Assembly (NCBI GenBank): GCA_009699575.1
Contig: WLNY01000009.1
Span: 1 to 61,219 of the forward strand
DNA from: Actinomycetota bacterium
GTDB taxonomy: Bacteria > Actinomycetota > Actinomycetes > Nanopelagicales > Nanopelagicaceae
DNA length: 61,219 bases
Reading direction: 5' to 3'
Position 1 is the stretch's first letter. Each line of letters begins with the position of its first letter. The notes under the pieces were generated by a model that saw nothing but the letters and a program-made list of their open reading frames with translations, had not been told where the DNA came from and ran no database searches. The position numbers and the translations under genes are program-made. Shown here one piece after another: positions 11,495 to 20,138 of the stretch.

Positions 11495-12070
11495 TCAACT
11501 GTTGTAATTTTGTTGTGTTTGTTCTAAACCCTGTGAAATCAATGACTCCACAACATCAGCGCCACGGGCAATAAATTCCGCAAGATCTTTCTTTTCCGCG
11601 GATGAAAAAGCTTTCAACACAAAATCGCCAGGATCCTGTTGTCCCATTGGTCGACCTATTCCCATTCGTACGCGGAAATATTCTGCAGTCCCAAAGGATG
11701 AAGTTAAAGATTTCAAACCATTATGGCCATTATCTCCACCAGCAATTTTTGATCGAATAGCAGCAAAAGCAATATCTAACTCATCATGAATTGCAATGAT
11801 GTGATCTGGTTGGACTTTATAGAAGGAGGCAAGCGCCTTAGTGGGGCCACCTGTTTCATTCATATAGCTTTTCGACTTAGCGATAATGACAGATTCTGCA
11901 TCCACTCCAACGCCGAGTTTAAAGGCAGCGACATCACACCGAGCTTTATGCGCACTCCATTTAACTCGGTGACGCGAAGCTAATTCATCAACAACCATCT
12001 GGCCGATGTTGTGACGGGTAGCGAAATATTGTTCCCCTGGATTACCCAGTCCGATTACAAGCCACACCAT
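11495..12070 (-). CDS. pth: Peptidyl-tRNA hydrolase
   Basis: Releases tRNA from peptidyl-tRNA that drops off the ribosome. 191 aa with family motifs VIGLGNPGEQYFATRHNIGQ split at about 5-24 (catalytic His at 20), KSKSYMNETGGP, HDELDIAF (catalytic Asp region) and GDNGHNGLKSL. Follows rplY, the same pairing as Mtb Rv1014c-Rv1015c. The ATG has no Shine-Dalgarno but a TAGCCT hexamer sits exactly six bases upstream. Confidence 0.95.
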   Translation of the reverse strand: MVWLVIGLGNPGEQYFATRHNIGQMVVDELASRHRVKWSAHKARCDVAAFKLGVGVDAESVIIAKSKSYMNETGGPTKALASFYKVQPDHIIAIHDELDIAFAAIRSKIAGGDNGHNGLKSLTSSFGTAEYFRVRMGIGRPMGQQDPGDFVLKAFSSAEKKDLAEFIARGADVVESLISQGLEQTQQNYNS

Positions 12071-12082
12071 GAGGCAAGGCTA
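12068..12082 (-). promoter_or_regulatory. Putative leaderless -10 of pth (TAGCCT-N6-ATG)
   Basis: Minus strand reads TAGCCT-TGCCTC-ATG in the 16-bp gap after rplY. The hexamer-to-start spacing places a transcription start on or next to the A of the ATG. Confidence 0.45.
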
Positions 12083-12086
12083 GCGG

Positions 12087-12695
12087 TTAGGACTCCTTCT
12101 TCTCTGCTTCTGCAGCAGGTGCTGCCTCGGCAGCAGGAGCAGCTTCTTCAGTTGATGCAACTGAGCGCTCTGAAAGGTGTACAACAATCATCTTTGGATC
12201 TGAAATAAGTGCGCTACCTGCAGGAAGTTTTACATCTGCAGCATAGAGCGATAGGCCAGCAGCAAGACCAGTGAGGTCAAGATCAAAGTGGCTTGGAATT
12301 GCAGTTGCTTCAACTTCAACATCAATTGTGTGGTTAACGTGTTCAAGAATTCCATCGCGGTCATGCTCACCTGAAGTATGAACAGGAACAGAAACAACAA
12401 CTTTTTCACCACGACGAACAATGACGAGGTCAATGTGATCAATTGTTAAACGGATGGGATGGCGCACAACTGCTTTAGGAAGTGTGAGCTCCGTCTTGCC
12501 ATCTACAACAATGTCAAGGAGAACGTTTGAAGTCTTGAGAGCAACGCCGAGTTCGCGTGCTGGAAGAGTGATGTGTGAAGGCTTTTCACCATGTCCGTAG
12601 ATCACTGCTGGCACTAGCCCATCGCGACGTGCACGACGTGACGCGCCCTTACCAAATTCGGTACGACGGGTTGCGTTGATGCTGATCTCGGCCAT
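12087..12695 (-). CDS. rplY: 50S ribosomal protein L25/general stress protein Ctc
   Basis: 5S rRNA-binding ribosomal protein, long Ctc/TL5 form of 202 aa. N-terminal L25 domain (AEISINATRRTEFGKGASRRARRDGLVPAVIYGHGEKP split at about 2-40) followed by the beta C-terminal TL5 domain (about 95-180) and a repetitive tail made of two AAPAAEA units ending in EKKES. The ATG has an AGGAG ribosome-binding site about 7 nt upstream. Upstream gene on the same strand is prs after a 167-bp gap. Confidence 0.95.
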   Translation of the reverse strand: MAEISINATRRTEFGKGASRRARRDGLVPAVIYGHGEKPSHITLPARELGVALKTSNVLLDIVVDGKTELTLPKAVVRHPIRLTIDHIDLVIVRRGEKVVVSVPVHTSGEHDRDGILEHVNHTIDVEVEATAIPSHFDLDLTGLAAGLSLYAADVKLPAGSALISDPKMIVVHLSERSVASTEEAAPAAEAAPAAEAEKKES

Positions 12696-12862
12696 GTGGT
12701 GCTCCTTTTAATTATGATGAAAATTTCTGGGTAAAACTTTCGGCTTATTTCACAAAAGTCCCAGCAGGAGTAGCTACCTGCACCGTCGATAACGGAAGTT
12801 AAAAACCCTCGCCGGAACGTCGCAAACTGTACAGACCAAGGCGCAGGCAGGGCAAATCGGGC
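12696..12862 (-). promoter_or_regulatory. prs-rplY intergenic region
   Basis: A gap of 167 bp that holds the rplY ribosome-binding site next to its start and, at about 12764-12781, a small inverted repeat (GCAGG...CCTGC around TAGCTA). I see no convincing T-tract terminator for prs. A separate rplY promoter probably lies here but I cannot assign boxes with confidence. Confidence 0.3.
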
Positions 12863-13843
12863 CTAGCTATGCCCGTCAAAGAGGCTAGTAACCGAGCCAT
12901 CTTCGAAGACTTCGCGAATTGCTCGTCCAAGAAGTGGGGCGATAGAGAGAACTGTTAATTTGTCGAACTTCTGATCTTCTGAAATCGGCAAAGTATTTGT
13001 GGTGACAACTTCACTCGCACGGCAATTGCGAAGTCGTTCAACGGCTTGCCCAGAGAGCACGGCATGCGTGGCGGCAATAATTACTTCCTTTGCTCCGCCT
13101 TCAAAGAGGGCGTCCACGGCTTTTGTGATTGTGCCAGCAGTATCGATCATGTCGTCAATAACGACGCATGTTTGCCCAACAACATCACCTACAACACGCC
13201 CCGTGATTGACTCGTTAGGAATACGAGGATCTCGAGTCTTGTGAATGAAAGCGATAGGGCATCCGCCTAATAAGTCTGACCAGCGCTCAGCAACGCGTAC
13301 GCGACCAGAGTCGGGAGAAACAATTGTCAGGCGAGAGCGATCGACTTTTGAGCCAACGTAATTGGCCAACATAGGAAGGGCGAAAAGGTGATCAACTGGC
13401 CCATCAAAGAATCCTTGAATTTGTGAGGTGTGAAGATCAACAACCATCAGACGATCTGCGCCAGCTGTTTTGAAAAGATCGGCCATGAGTCGAGCAGAGA
13501 TTGGTTCACGTCCACGATGTTTTTTATCTTGACGTGCGTATCCGTAAAACGGTGCAACAACAGTGATGCGTTTGGCAGATGCGCGCTTGAGAGCATCTAC
13601 CATGATGAGTTGTTCCATAATTTGTTTATTGACAGGAGTTGAATGGCTCTGCAAAACAAATGCATCACAGCCACGAACGCTTTCTTCGAAACGAACAAAA
13701 ATTTCACCATTTGCAAAGTCATATGCTGATGTGGGTGTGATTGGAACACCGAGCTCTGCAGCAACATCTTCAGCTAACTCTGGATAACCTCGTCCTGAAA
13801 AAAGTCGTAACCGCTTTTCGGATTTTAGCCGGAGTTCGCTCAT
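12863..13843 (-). CDS. prs: Ribose-phosphate pyrophosphokinase (PRPP synthetase)
   Basis: Makes PRPP from ribose 5-phosphate and ATP for nucleotide, histidine and tryptophan synthesis. 326 aa with FSGRGYPELAEDVAAELG at the N-terminus, the flexible catalytic loop PFYGYARQDKKHRGREPIS, the metal-binding DLHTSQIQGFF and the PRPP loop VVIDDMIDTAGT. Starts 4 bp after glmU with AAAGG about 8 nt upstream. The glmU-prs pairing is widely conserved in actinobacteria and firmicutes. Confidence 0.97.
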   Translation of the reverse strand: MSELRLKSEKRLRLFSGRGYPELAEDVAAELGVPITPTSAYDFANGEIFVRFEESVRGCDAFVLQSHSTPVNKQIMEQLIMVDALKRASAKRITVVAPFYGYARQDKKHRGREPISARLMADLFKTAGADRLMVVDLHTSQIQGFFDGPVDHLFALPMLANYVGSKVDRSRLTIVSPDSGRVRVAERWSDLLGGCPIAFIHKTRDPRIPNESITGRVVGDVVGQTCVVIDDMIDTAGTITKAVDALFEGGAKEVIIAATHAVLSGQAVERLRNCRASEVVTTNTLPISEDQKFDKLTVLSIAPLLGRAIREVFEDGSVTSLFDGHS

Positions 13844-13847
13844 GGGC

Positions 13848-15308
13848 TCAGCCTTTCTTATTGTTGACTTCGTCGCCAGTATGACGCGCAGCAGCTTCTG
13901 CAGATTTTGTACCCAAACGTTTGCGCAAGACCCAGCCTAAGACATTTCGTTGACGCGCTCTGCCAACACCCATAGCTCCTGGCGGCACATCTTCAGTGAT
14001 GACAGATCCAGCAGCGGTGTAAGCGCCGTCACCAATTTTTACTGGCGCGATTAACATTGAATCGCTACCGATTCGAACATCATCGCCAACAAGTGTCTGA
14101 TGCTTATTCACGCCATCGTAATTCACAAAAATTGTTGCGGCCCCGATATTGGTGCCTTGGCCGATTGTGGCATCTCCCACATAGGAGAGGTGCGGCACTT
14201 TTGAGCCATCTCCCAGTGTCGAATTTTTCATCTCCACAAAAGCGCCAACTTTTGTGTGATTGCCCAAAAGAGAATCTTTGCGCAAATACGAATATGGGCC
14301 AACATTGGAATGCGCACCGATGGTGGATTCAAAACATTGAGACTCGTTAATTGTTGCACCCTCTAAGACAACGCAGGATTCAAGTGTTGTCCGTGGCCCA
14401 ATTACTGCGCCGGTTTCAATACGTGTTGTACCGAGGATAGAACTTCCAGGGTAAATGGTTACATCACTAGCAATCATGGATGTTGCATCTATCCAGGTAG
14501 TTGTTGGATCAAGAATTGATACTCCCGCACGCATGAAATCGTCATTTATTCGATCTCGAAGGTAGGCCGCACTTTCCGCTAATTGAACTCGATCATTGAC
14601 ACCCAAGGTTTCTACAAAATCATCAATCAGGGCAGCAGCGATTTTCCCACCATCATTGCGCATAATCTCAATTACATCAGTGAGATAGAGCTCGCCTTGA
14701 GAATTTGAATTCTTCAATTTTCCAATTGCTTCGAGTAACTTCGAACCATTAAATGCGTATACACCAGAATTTACTTCAAGGATTTCTTTTTCGATTTCTG
14801 TTGCATCTCTCTCTTCAACAATTCGTAAAAGAGATTCGTCATCTGCTCGAATAATTCTTCCATAACCCGTTGGGTCAATATGTTCAGCGGTTAGTACGGA
14901 TGCAACATATCCACCGTTGTTATGGTGCTCTATTAATTGCGCGAGAGAGTGCCCGGTGAGCATTGGTGTATCACCTGCGAGAACTAAAACTGTTCCACTC
15001 GGAGGATTGATTGCGAGCGCTAGCTGAACAGCGTGACCAGTTCCACCACGGTGCTCTTGGTGAACTGTTTTTATTTTAGGTGCAATTTTTTTAAGGTGCG
15101 CTTCAACACTTTCTCGTCCTGCTCCAACAACAACACGAATCTCTTGTGGGGAAAGTTCTTCAACTGCTGCGAGTACATGACCCACAAGAGATCTCCCTGC
15201 AATTTCGTGAAGAACTTTAGGCGTACTCGATTTCATACGAGTTCCTTCACCTGCTGCCAGCACAATGGCGCAGTCGAGTGAGCTGCCTGTGCCTTGTGGT
15301 GGCGTCAT
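13848..15308 (-). CDS. glmU: Bifunctional UDP-GlcNAc pyrophosphorylase/GlcN-1-P acetyltransferase
   Basis: Makes UDP-N-acetylglucosamine for peptidoglycan: acetylates glucosamine-1-phosphate and couples it to UTP. The 486-aa protein has the N-terminal nucleotidyltransferase (LAAGEGTRMKSS at about 17-28, LAGDTPML) and C-terminal left-handed beta-helix hexapeptide repeats (SYLRKDSLLGNHTKVGAF, IGAATIFVNYDG). The gene ends next to prs and starts 1 bp from the tRNA-Gln gene on the same strand, so the two may be co-transcribed. Confidence 0.97.
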   Translation of the reverse strand: MTPPQGTGSSLDCAIVLAAGEGTRMKSSTPKVLHEIAGRSLVGHVLAAVEELSPQEIRVVVGAGRESVEAHLKKIAPKIKTVHQEHRGGTGHAVQLALAINPPSGTVLVLAGDTPMLTGHSLAQLIEHHNNGGYVASVLTAEHIDPTGYGRIIRADDESLLRIVEERDATEIEKEILEVNSGVYAFNGSKLLEAIGKLKNSNSQGELYLTDVIEIMRNDGGKIAAALIDDFVETLGVNDRVQLAESAAYLRDRINDDFMRAGVSILDPTTTWIDATSMIASDVTIYPGSSILGTTRIETGAVIGPRTTLESCVVLEGATINESQCFESTIGAHSNVGPYSYLRKDSLLGNHTKVGAFVEMKNSTLGDGSKVPHLSYVGDATIGQGTNIGAATIFVNYDGVNKHQTLVGDDVRIGSDSMLIAPVKIGDGAYTAAGSVITEDVPPGAMGVGRARQRNVLGWVLRKRLGTKSAEAAARHTGDEVNNKKG

Positions 15309-15309
15309 G

Positions 15310-15381
15310 CTCCGCCACCAGGTATCGATCCTGGACCCTGGGCTTCAAAGGCCCATGTGCTAGCCACTACACAATGGCGGA
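15310..15381 (-). tRNA. tRNA-Gln(UUG)
   Basis: Minus strand cloverleaf of 72 nt: acceptor TCCGCCA/TGGCGGA, anticodon stem TGGGC/GCCCA around CTTTGAA (anticodon TTG), T stem CCAGG/CCTGG, discriminator G73, no encoded CCA. The T loop reads ATCGATA, so position 54 is A instead of the nearly universal T and position 60 is also A. Lies immediately upstream of glmU. Confidence 0.93.
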
Positions 15382-15390
15382 ACCCGTATT

Positions 15391-15408
15391 CTCCCTCATC
15401 CCAGGGAG
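15391..15408. promoter_or_regulatory. Inverted repeat between tRNA-Gln and marR
   Basis: CTCCCT-catccc-AGGGAG forms a perfect 6-bp stem. A second 8-bp palindrome, TCACGTGA, lies at 15433-15440, 29 bp before the MarR ATG. Both sit in the control region shared by the regulator and the divergent tRNA-Gln/glmU unit and are candidate autoregulatory operators; this is inference. Confidence 0.35.
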
Positions 15409-15468
15409 TACTTTCGACCATTAGAGTTCTTTTCACGTGAGTGGCTCATTACGGCAGGAGGCAGGCGC

Positions 15469-15960
15469 ATGGCAGATGAAGTAGATCGCTTAATCTCCGC
15501 GTGGAAAGCGCAGCGCCCAGATTTAGACCTCTCCCCCCTTGCGATTGTGAGCCGAATTACCCGCATCTCTCGCCACGTAGACATCGAAAGACGAAATGCC
15601 TTCGCAGATCTAGAGACATGGGGTTTTGATGTGTTGGCCGCGCTTCGCCGAGCTGGTGAGCCTTTTCAGTTAACACCCAGCGCTCTCATGCAGGAAACGA
15701 TGGTCACAAGTGGAACCATGACTAATCGATTAGATCGTCTTGAGAACCTAGAACTTATTACTCGCGAGCCAGATCCCACAGATGGACGAGGTTCCATCGT
15801 TACATTAACCCCTGTCGGAATGCGCACGGTTGATAGTGCACTGACTGAATTACTTGATCGCGAACGAGAATTTCTCACTCCACTCAATAAGGAAGATCGG
15901 GCAGAACTTTCTCGACTCCTAAGCATTCTTGCCGCACATTTTGAAAGTAGTGAAGATTAA
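15469..15960 (+). CDS. MarR family transcriptional regulator
   Basis: Predicted winged-helix dimeric repressor of 163 aa. The recognition region is PSALMQETMVTSGTMTNRLDRLENLELI (about 66-93), followed by a wing with REPDPTDGRGSIVTLTP. The N-terminal 50 residues form the dimerisation helices. Start has a strong AGGAGG 7 nt upstream. Its stop codon overlaps that of the convergent ispE gene within a TTAA. The ligand and targets are unknown; the palindromes upstream suggest autoregulation. Confidence 0.88.
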   Translation: MADEVDRLISAWKAQRPDLDLSPLAIVSRITRISRHVDIERRNAFADLETWGFDVLAALRRAGEPFQLTPSALMQETMVTSGTMTNRLDRLENLELITREPDPTDGRGSIVTLTPVGMRTVDSALTELLDREREFLTPLNKEDRAELSRLLSILAAHFESSED

Positions 15961-16868
15961 ATTATTTTTGCTCCATGAACCGGGCCATATGCACGAGCAA
16001 CACTTCCAACTACTCCACTTGAAGTCAGGGCAACAGCTAGATCAAGACCCTGATCTTCATCAGCAACTAAGAACGCAACCGTTGGACCGGATCCAGAAAC
16101 AATCGCTCCAAGAGCTCCATACTCCTGGCCAACATCTAGGATCAGTCGCAATGCTGGACGTAATGAACAAGCTGCAGGTTGTAAATCATTGACCAATAAT
16201 TTTCCAACGTTTTTAGAATCAGCGCTGAGAAGTGCTTGCATAAGAGAATCGCTGATTTGTGGTTCAGAAATTTCAGAACCCGCCCGTAATCGATCGCATT
16301 CGCCATAGACCGCTGGAGTCGATAATCCAAGGCTGGAAAGCGCTAAAACCCAATGGTAGGTGCCGCGCGAGAGGGCCGATGTCAGTTGATCTCCATGACC
16401 TTGACCAATAGCAGTGCCTCCATTGAGCATAAATGGCACATCGCTGCCTAACTCTGCGGCAACTTCAATCATCTGATCTCGAGTCATGTTCAACGAATAT
16501 AAATAATCAATTGCCATAATTGCAGCCGCGGCGTCCGCGCTTCCACCAGCCATACCTCCGGCAACAGGAATTGATTTCTTAATTTCCATGTGAGCATCAA
16601 TATTAAAGTCATATTTTTTTGAAAGTATTTCAGCGGCTTGCATTGCAAGATTGGTTTCATCGGCAGGTACACCGTGGCGTTGATCTCCAGAAATTGAAAT
16701 TGTCGTACCCGAACCATCGGTGCTTTTAGTCAGTGTCACTTCATCGAAAATTGAAATCGCTTGAAAAACAGTAACAAGTTGATGATAGCCATCGTTGCCA
16801 CGAGGACCCACTGATAGTTGCAAATTAACCTTTGCTGGTACACGAACGGTGACGGTATGTATTGGCAC
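15957..16868 (-). CDS. ispE: 4-diphosphocytidyl-2-C-methyl-D-erythritol kinase
   Basis: GHMP kinase of the MEP isoprenoid pathway, phosphorylating CDP-ME. 303 aa with N-terminal VRVPAKVNLQLSVGPRG, ATP loop PVAGGMAGGSADAAA (about 96-110) and C-terminal GSGPTVAF. Lies 1 bp after rsmA in the metG-tatD-rsmA-ispE operon. Works with the IspDF enzyme encoded at 56.5 kb to feed isoprenoids, including quinones and carotenoid precursors. Confidence 0.95.
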   Translation of the reverse strand: MPIHTVTVRVPAKVNLQLSVGPRGNDGYHQLVTVFQAISIFDEVTLTKSTDGSGTTISISGDQRHGVPADETNLAMQAAEILSKKYDFNIDAHMEIKKSIPVAGGMAGGSADAAAAIMAIDYLYSLNMTRDQMIEVAAELGSDVPFMLNGGTAIGQGHGDQLTSALSRGTYHWVLALSSLGLSTPAVYGECDRLRAGSEISEPQISDSLMQALLSADSKNVGKLLVNDLQPAACSLRPALRLILDVGQEYGALGAIVSGSGPTVAFLVADEDQGLDLAVALTSSGVVGSVARAYGPVHGAKII

Positions 16869-16869
16869 G

Positions 16870-17703
16870 TTATGACTCTATTCTGGCAATCGCACAAAAA
16901 TCTTCAATGAGCAGAGATTCACCACGAAGTGTCGGATCAATTCCAGCTTTCGATAGGTGCGCTTCGGCAAGCGCCGAACTTCCATAGACTCCTGAAAGAG
17001 CAGAGCGGAGCATCTTTCTTCTTTGCGCAAAAGCTGTATCGATGAGTGAAAATACTTTACGTCGAAGAGCTTCATCACCTGGTTGTGGACCCCTTTTAAA
17101 AGCAACAAGTTTGGAATCGACTCCTGGGATTGGCCAAAAAATCGAACGTGAGACTGTTCCAGCACTAGATAAAGAAGCCCACCAAGCAGCTTTTAGGGAT
17201 GGGATGCCATATTCCTTCGTGCCAGGTTTGGCGCTCAATCTATCTGCCACTTCTGCTTGAACCATGACAACGCCTGAATTCAAACTGGGGAAAATTTCCA
17301 ACATATGCAGAAGCACTGGTACGGAAATGTTGTACGGCAAATTTGCCACCAACACCGTGGGCTCTTTCGGTAGAGATACAAGAGTTAATGCATCTTGGTT
17401 GATGACAGTAAAACTTTCAGACTTTTCGCTATGGCGTGCAACTGTTATTGGTAAAAGTTCAGCGAGCCTGTTGTCAATCTCGACGGCAATTACTTCTCGT
17501 GCATCTTCGAGGAGAGCCAAAGTTAAAGAACCAAGTCCTGGACCAATTTCAAGTGCAATATCTGAAGGAGTTACTCCAGCAGTACGAACAATTTTTCTGC
17601 ATACATTTGCGTCAATTACAAAATTTTGGCCCAAGGATTTTGCTGGCTTGAGATCTAACTCAAGTGCAAGAGCGCGGATTTCTGCTGCGCCGAGAAGACT
17701 CAT
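16870..17703 (-). CDS. rsmA: 16S rRNA dimethyladenosine transferase RsmA/KsgA
   Basis: Dimethylates the two adjacent adenines near the 3' end of 16S rRNA during 30S maturation. 277 aa with the SAM motif EIGPGLGSLTLALL (about 52-65), acidic IAVEIDNRL, motif IV NLPYNISVPVL (about 121-131) and a C-terminal small helical domain. Overlaps the tatD stop by 4 bp (ATGA). In Mtb and Streptomyces rpfB lies between tatD and ksgA; here it is absent. Confidence 0.96.
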   Translation of the reverse strand: MSLLGAAEIRALALELDLKPAKSLGQNFVIDANVCRKIVRTAGVTPSDIALEIGPGLGSLTLALLEDAREVIAVEIDNRLAELLPITVARHSEKSESFTVINQDALTLVSLPKEPTVLVANLPYNISVPVLLHMLEIFPSLNSGVVMVQAEVADRLSAKPGTKEYGIPSLKAAWWASLSSAGTVSRSIFWPIPGVDSKLVAFKRGPQPGDEALRRKVFSLIDTAFAQRRKMLRSALSGVYGSSALAEAHLSKAGIDPTLRGESLLIEDFCAIARIES

Positions 17704-18557
17704 TCGAAGGACCCAAAAATTCTTTCAGCATTCGCTCCAAGAGCTAGAGCTAATTCACCGAGATCTTCATTTCGCTCGATTGCCATTGCTCGGACAATCG
17801 TGGCAATTTGTGCTGGAGTGTTCAGTGAACCTCTATGAGGACTTGGAGCTAGAAAAGGTGAATCTGTTTCTACGAGTAATTGATCATGCGGAACAAGTTT
17901 GAGAGCTTCGCGCAATTCTGGAGCGTTTTTAAATGTCAAAGTTCCCGCAAAGGACAAAATGTATCCGCGCTCAATACACGTTTTAGCCATTTCGACATCA
18001 CCTGAAAAACAATGGAATACAGTCTTTTCCGGTGCCCCTACTTCAAGCAAAATGGAAAGTACGTCGTCGTGTGAATCTCGATCATGAATGACAAGTGCTT
18101 TGTTGGTGCGCTTTGCAAGATCGATATGCCACTTAAAAGATTCTTGTTGCCTGGCACGAAGCTCGGGTGGTGTGCGGAAATAATCCAACCCCGTTTCACC
18201 GATTGCGCGCACTCGGGGATGTTGGGCAAGAGATTCGATGATAGCTAAATCCGCGCTCAAATCTTCGACGACTGGTGCTTCATTGGGATGCAGGGCAACT
18301 GCTGCCAAAACTCTTCCTTGCCAATGTTCGGCGGCATCCACACACCATTTGGATTGCTCGGCAGAATAACCAACCTGTATTACTCGATTGACTCCAACAG
18401 ACTGCGCATCATCTAAAACTCTCTTGACTGCATCCGAATCTGGTGCATCGTTAGTCACAATCTCTAAGTGTGCATGCGCATCAACTGTCGGGAATGGAAG
18501 AGCTTCGGGTAAAGGAGCCTCCTGGCGATCAATATCGCGATTGTGTCGATCAGCCAC
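17700..18557 (-). CDS. tatD: TatD family metal-dependent hydrolase
   Basis: Predicted TIM-barrel metallo-DNase/hydrolase. 285 aa with metal-binding DAHAHLEIV (about 26-34), AIGETGLDYF with the metal-ligand glutamate, LVIHDRDSHDD and HCFSGD, and C-terminal ETDSPFLAP. GTG start, 6 bp after metG. The metG-tatD-rsmA-ispE order is the classic actinobacterial one. Confidence 0.94.
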   Translation of the reverse strand: MADRHNRDIDRQEAPLPEALPFPTVDAHAHLEIVTNDAPDSDAVKRVLDDAQSVGVNRVIQVGYSAEQSKWCVDAAEHWQGRVLAAVALHPNEAPVVEDLSADLAIIESLAQHPRVRAIGETGLDYFRTPPELRARQQESFKWHIDLAKRTNKALVIHDRDSHDDVLSILLEVGAPEKTVFHCFSGDVEMAKTCIERGYILSFAGTLTFKNAPELREALKLVPHDQLLVETDSPFLAPSPHRGSLNTPAQIATIVRAMAIERNEDLGELALALGANAERIFGSFE

Positions 18558-18563
18558 GAATTG

Positions 18564-20138
18564 CTACTCAGCTAATTCAAGTCGCGGAAAAAGAACTGCA
18601 GTTTTTGTAATTTTTGCCCCGACTGGAAGTTGCCCCCATGTTGCAACATTTCCTATTTTTTGAGAATTGAGGTCACCTAAGACATCCTGTGCGCCAAGGC
18701 TTTGCCATAAAATTTCACACGTTGCCGGCATAACTGAGTTAAGCAAAACAGCGAGAGCTCGTAAAGATTCAGCCGTGTTGTAGAGAACATCTTCCAACTG
18801 TTGTTGATTCTTGGGATCTTTTGCGAGAATCCACGGTTCTTTTTCCGTTACATATCCATTAACTCGCTTACAAAAATCCATCACAGCGTTAATGCCGCCT
18901 TGAAAATCCAATTCGCAAATGGCAGAATCTGCTTTCGCTGTTGCAGTCGAAAGAGCGGACTCAAGGTCAGCATCGCGTGCAACTGCTGGCAAAACCCCTG
19001 CGCAATACTTCTCCACCATCGCCGAAAGTCGGGAAGCTAAATTTCCAAAGTCATTAGCTAGTTCGGATGTATATCTTGCATGCATGTCTTCCCATGAAAA
19101 AGAGCCGTCGCTTCCAAATGGAATGGCTCGAAGGAAATAATATCGAAAGGCATCTACGCCAAAATGATCAGTAATGTCACTAGGGGCAATGCCTGTCAGT
19201 TTGCTCTTACTCATTTTTTCGCCACCAACAAGTAGCCATCCATGTGCAAAAACTTTCTTAGGTACAGCCAGTCCCGCAGCCATGAGCATTGCAGGCCAGA
19301 TCACTGCGTGGAAGCGCAAAATATCTTTCCCTACAAGGTGAACATCTGCTGGCCATGTTGCTGCAAATTTCTTTCCACCTGGAGAATCAGGATCATCAGT
19401 GAGACCAACAGCAGTCGCATAATTGAGAAGGGCGTCAAACCAAACGTAGACAACCTGTTTCGTATCCCACGGAACAGGAATTCCCCAATCGAAAGTTGAA
19501 CGAGAAATGGAAAGGTCTGAAACACCACCCTCTAGAAATGAAACCACCTCGTTGCGAGCACTTTCTGGCTGACATGCCTCGGGATTATTTCGATAATGTT
19601 CTAAGAGAGGTTCTACAAATGCTGAGAGTTTAAAAAACCAATTCTCTTCATCGACTAGTTCAACTGGCTTGCTATGTATCGGGCAGAGTTTCTCACCATC
19701 AGCATCAATGAGATCACCTGGTAATTTAAATTCTTCGCAGCCAACACAGTATGGCCCTTGATATTTTCCAGAATAAATAAATCCATCATCTTTAAGTCCT
19801 TGCAAAAATTTTTGAACACGTTCTGTGTGTCGAACTTCCGTGGTCCGGATGAAATCATCGTTAGCAATATTAAGAGCAGCCCAGTTGGGTTTCCATGCAT
19901 TTGCAACAAGTCGATCAACCCACTCTTGAGGAGCAACCCCGTTGTCGTGCGCGGTGCGCATAACCTTTTGCCCATGCTCATCAGTACCAGTTAAAAACCA
20001 TACTGATTCTCCACGTTGGCGATGCCAACGAGTGAGTACATCGCCAGCCACTGTTGTGTAGGCATGGCCGATATGCGGAGCATCATTGACGTAGTAAATA
20101 GGCGTGGTGAGATAGAAAGCCTTCTGCGTTGTGCTCAT
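18564..20138 (-). CDS. metG: Methionyl-tRNA synthetase
   Basis: Class I aminoacyl-tRNA synthetase. 524 aa with PHIGHAYT at 21-28, a zinc-knob region with CVGCEEF and CPIH, the KMSKS loop (GGEKMSKSKLTG) at about 307-318 and the anticodon-binding helical domain. It lacks the C-terminal tRNA-binding EMAPII-like domain found in longer homologues. Its ATG overlaps the rsmI stop (ATGA). Confidence 0.97.
   Translation of the reverse strand: MSTTQKAFYLTTPIYYVNDAPHIGHAYTTVAGDVLTRWHRQRGESVWFLTGTDEHGQKVMRTAHDNGVAPQEWVDRLVANAWKPNWAALNIANDDFIRTTEVRHTERVQKFLQGLKDDGFIYSGKYQGPYCVGCEEFKLPGDLIDADGEKLCPIHSKPVELVDEENWFFKLSAFVEPLLEHYRNNPEACQPESARNEVVSFLEGGVSDLSISRSTFDWGIPVPWDTKQVVYVWFDALLNYATAVGLTDDPDSPGGKKFAATWPADVHLVGKDILRFHAVIWPAMLMAAGLAVPKKVFAHGWLLVGGEKMSKSKLTGIAPSDITDHFGVDAFRYYFLRAIPFGSDGSFSWEDMHARYTSELANDFGNLASRLSAMVEKYCAGVLPAVARDADLESALSTATAKADSAICELDFQGGINAVMDFCKRVNGYVTEKEPWILAKDPKNQQQLEDVLYNTAESLRALAVLLNSVMPATCEILWQSLGAQDVLGDLNSQKIGNVATWGQLPVGAKITKTAVLFPRLELAE

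Noticed and set aside
12764-12781. Terminator after prs at the GCAGG/CCTGC repeat
   Set aside because: Stem is 5 bp with no T run; not convincing.
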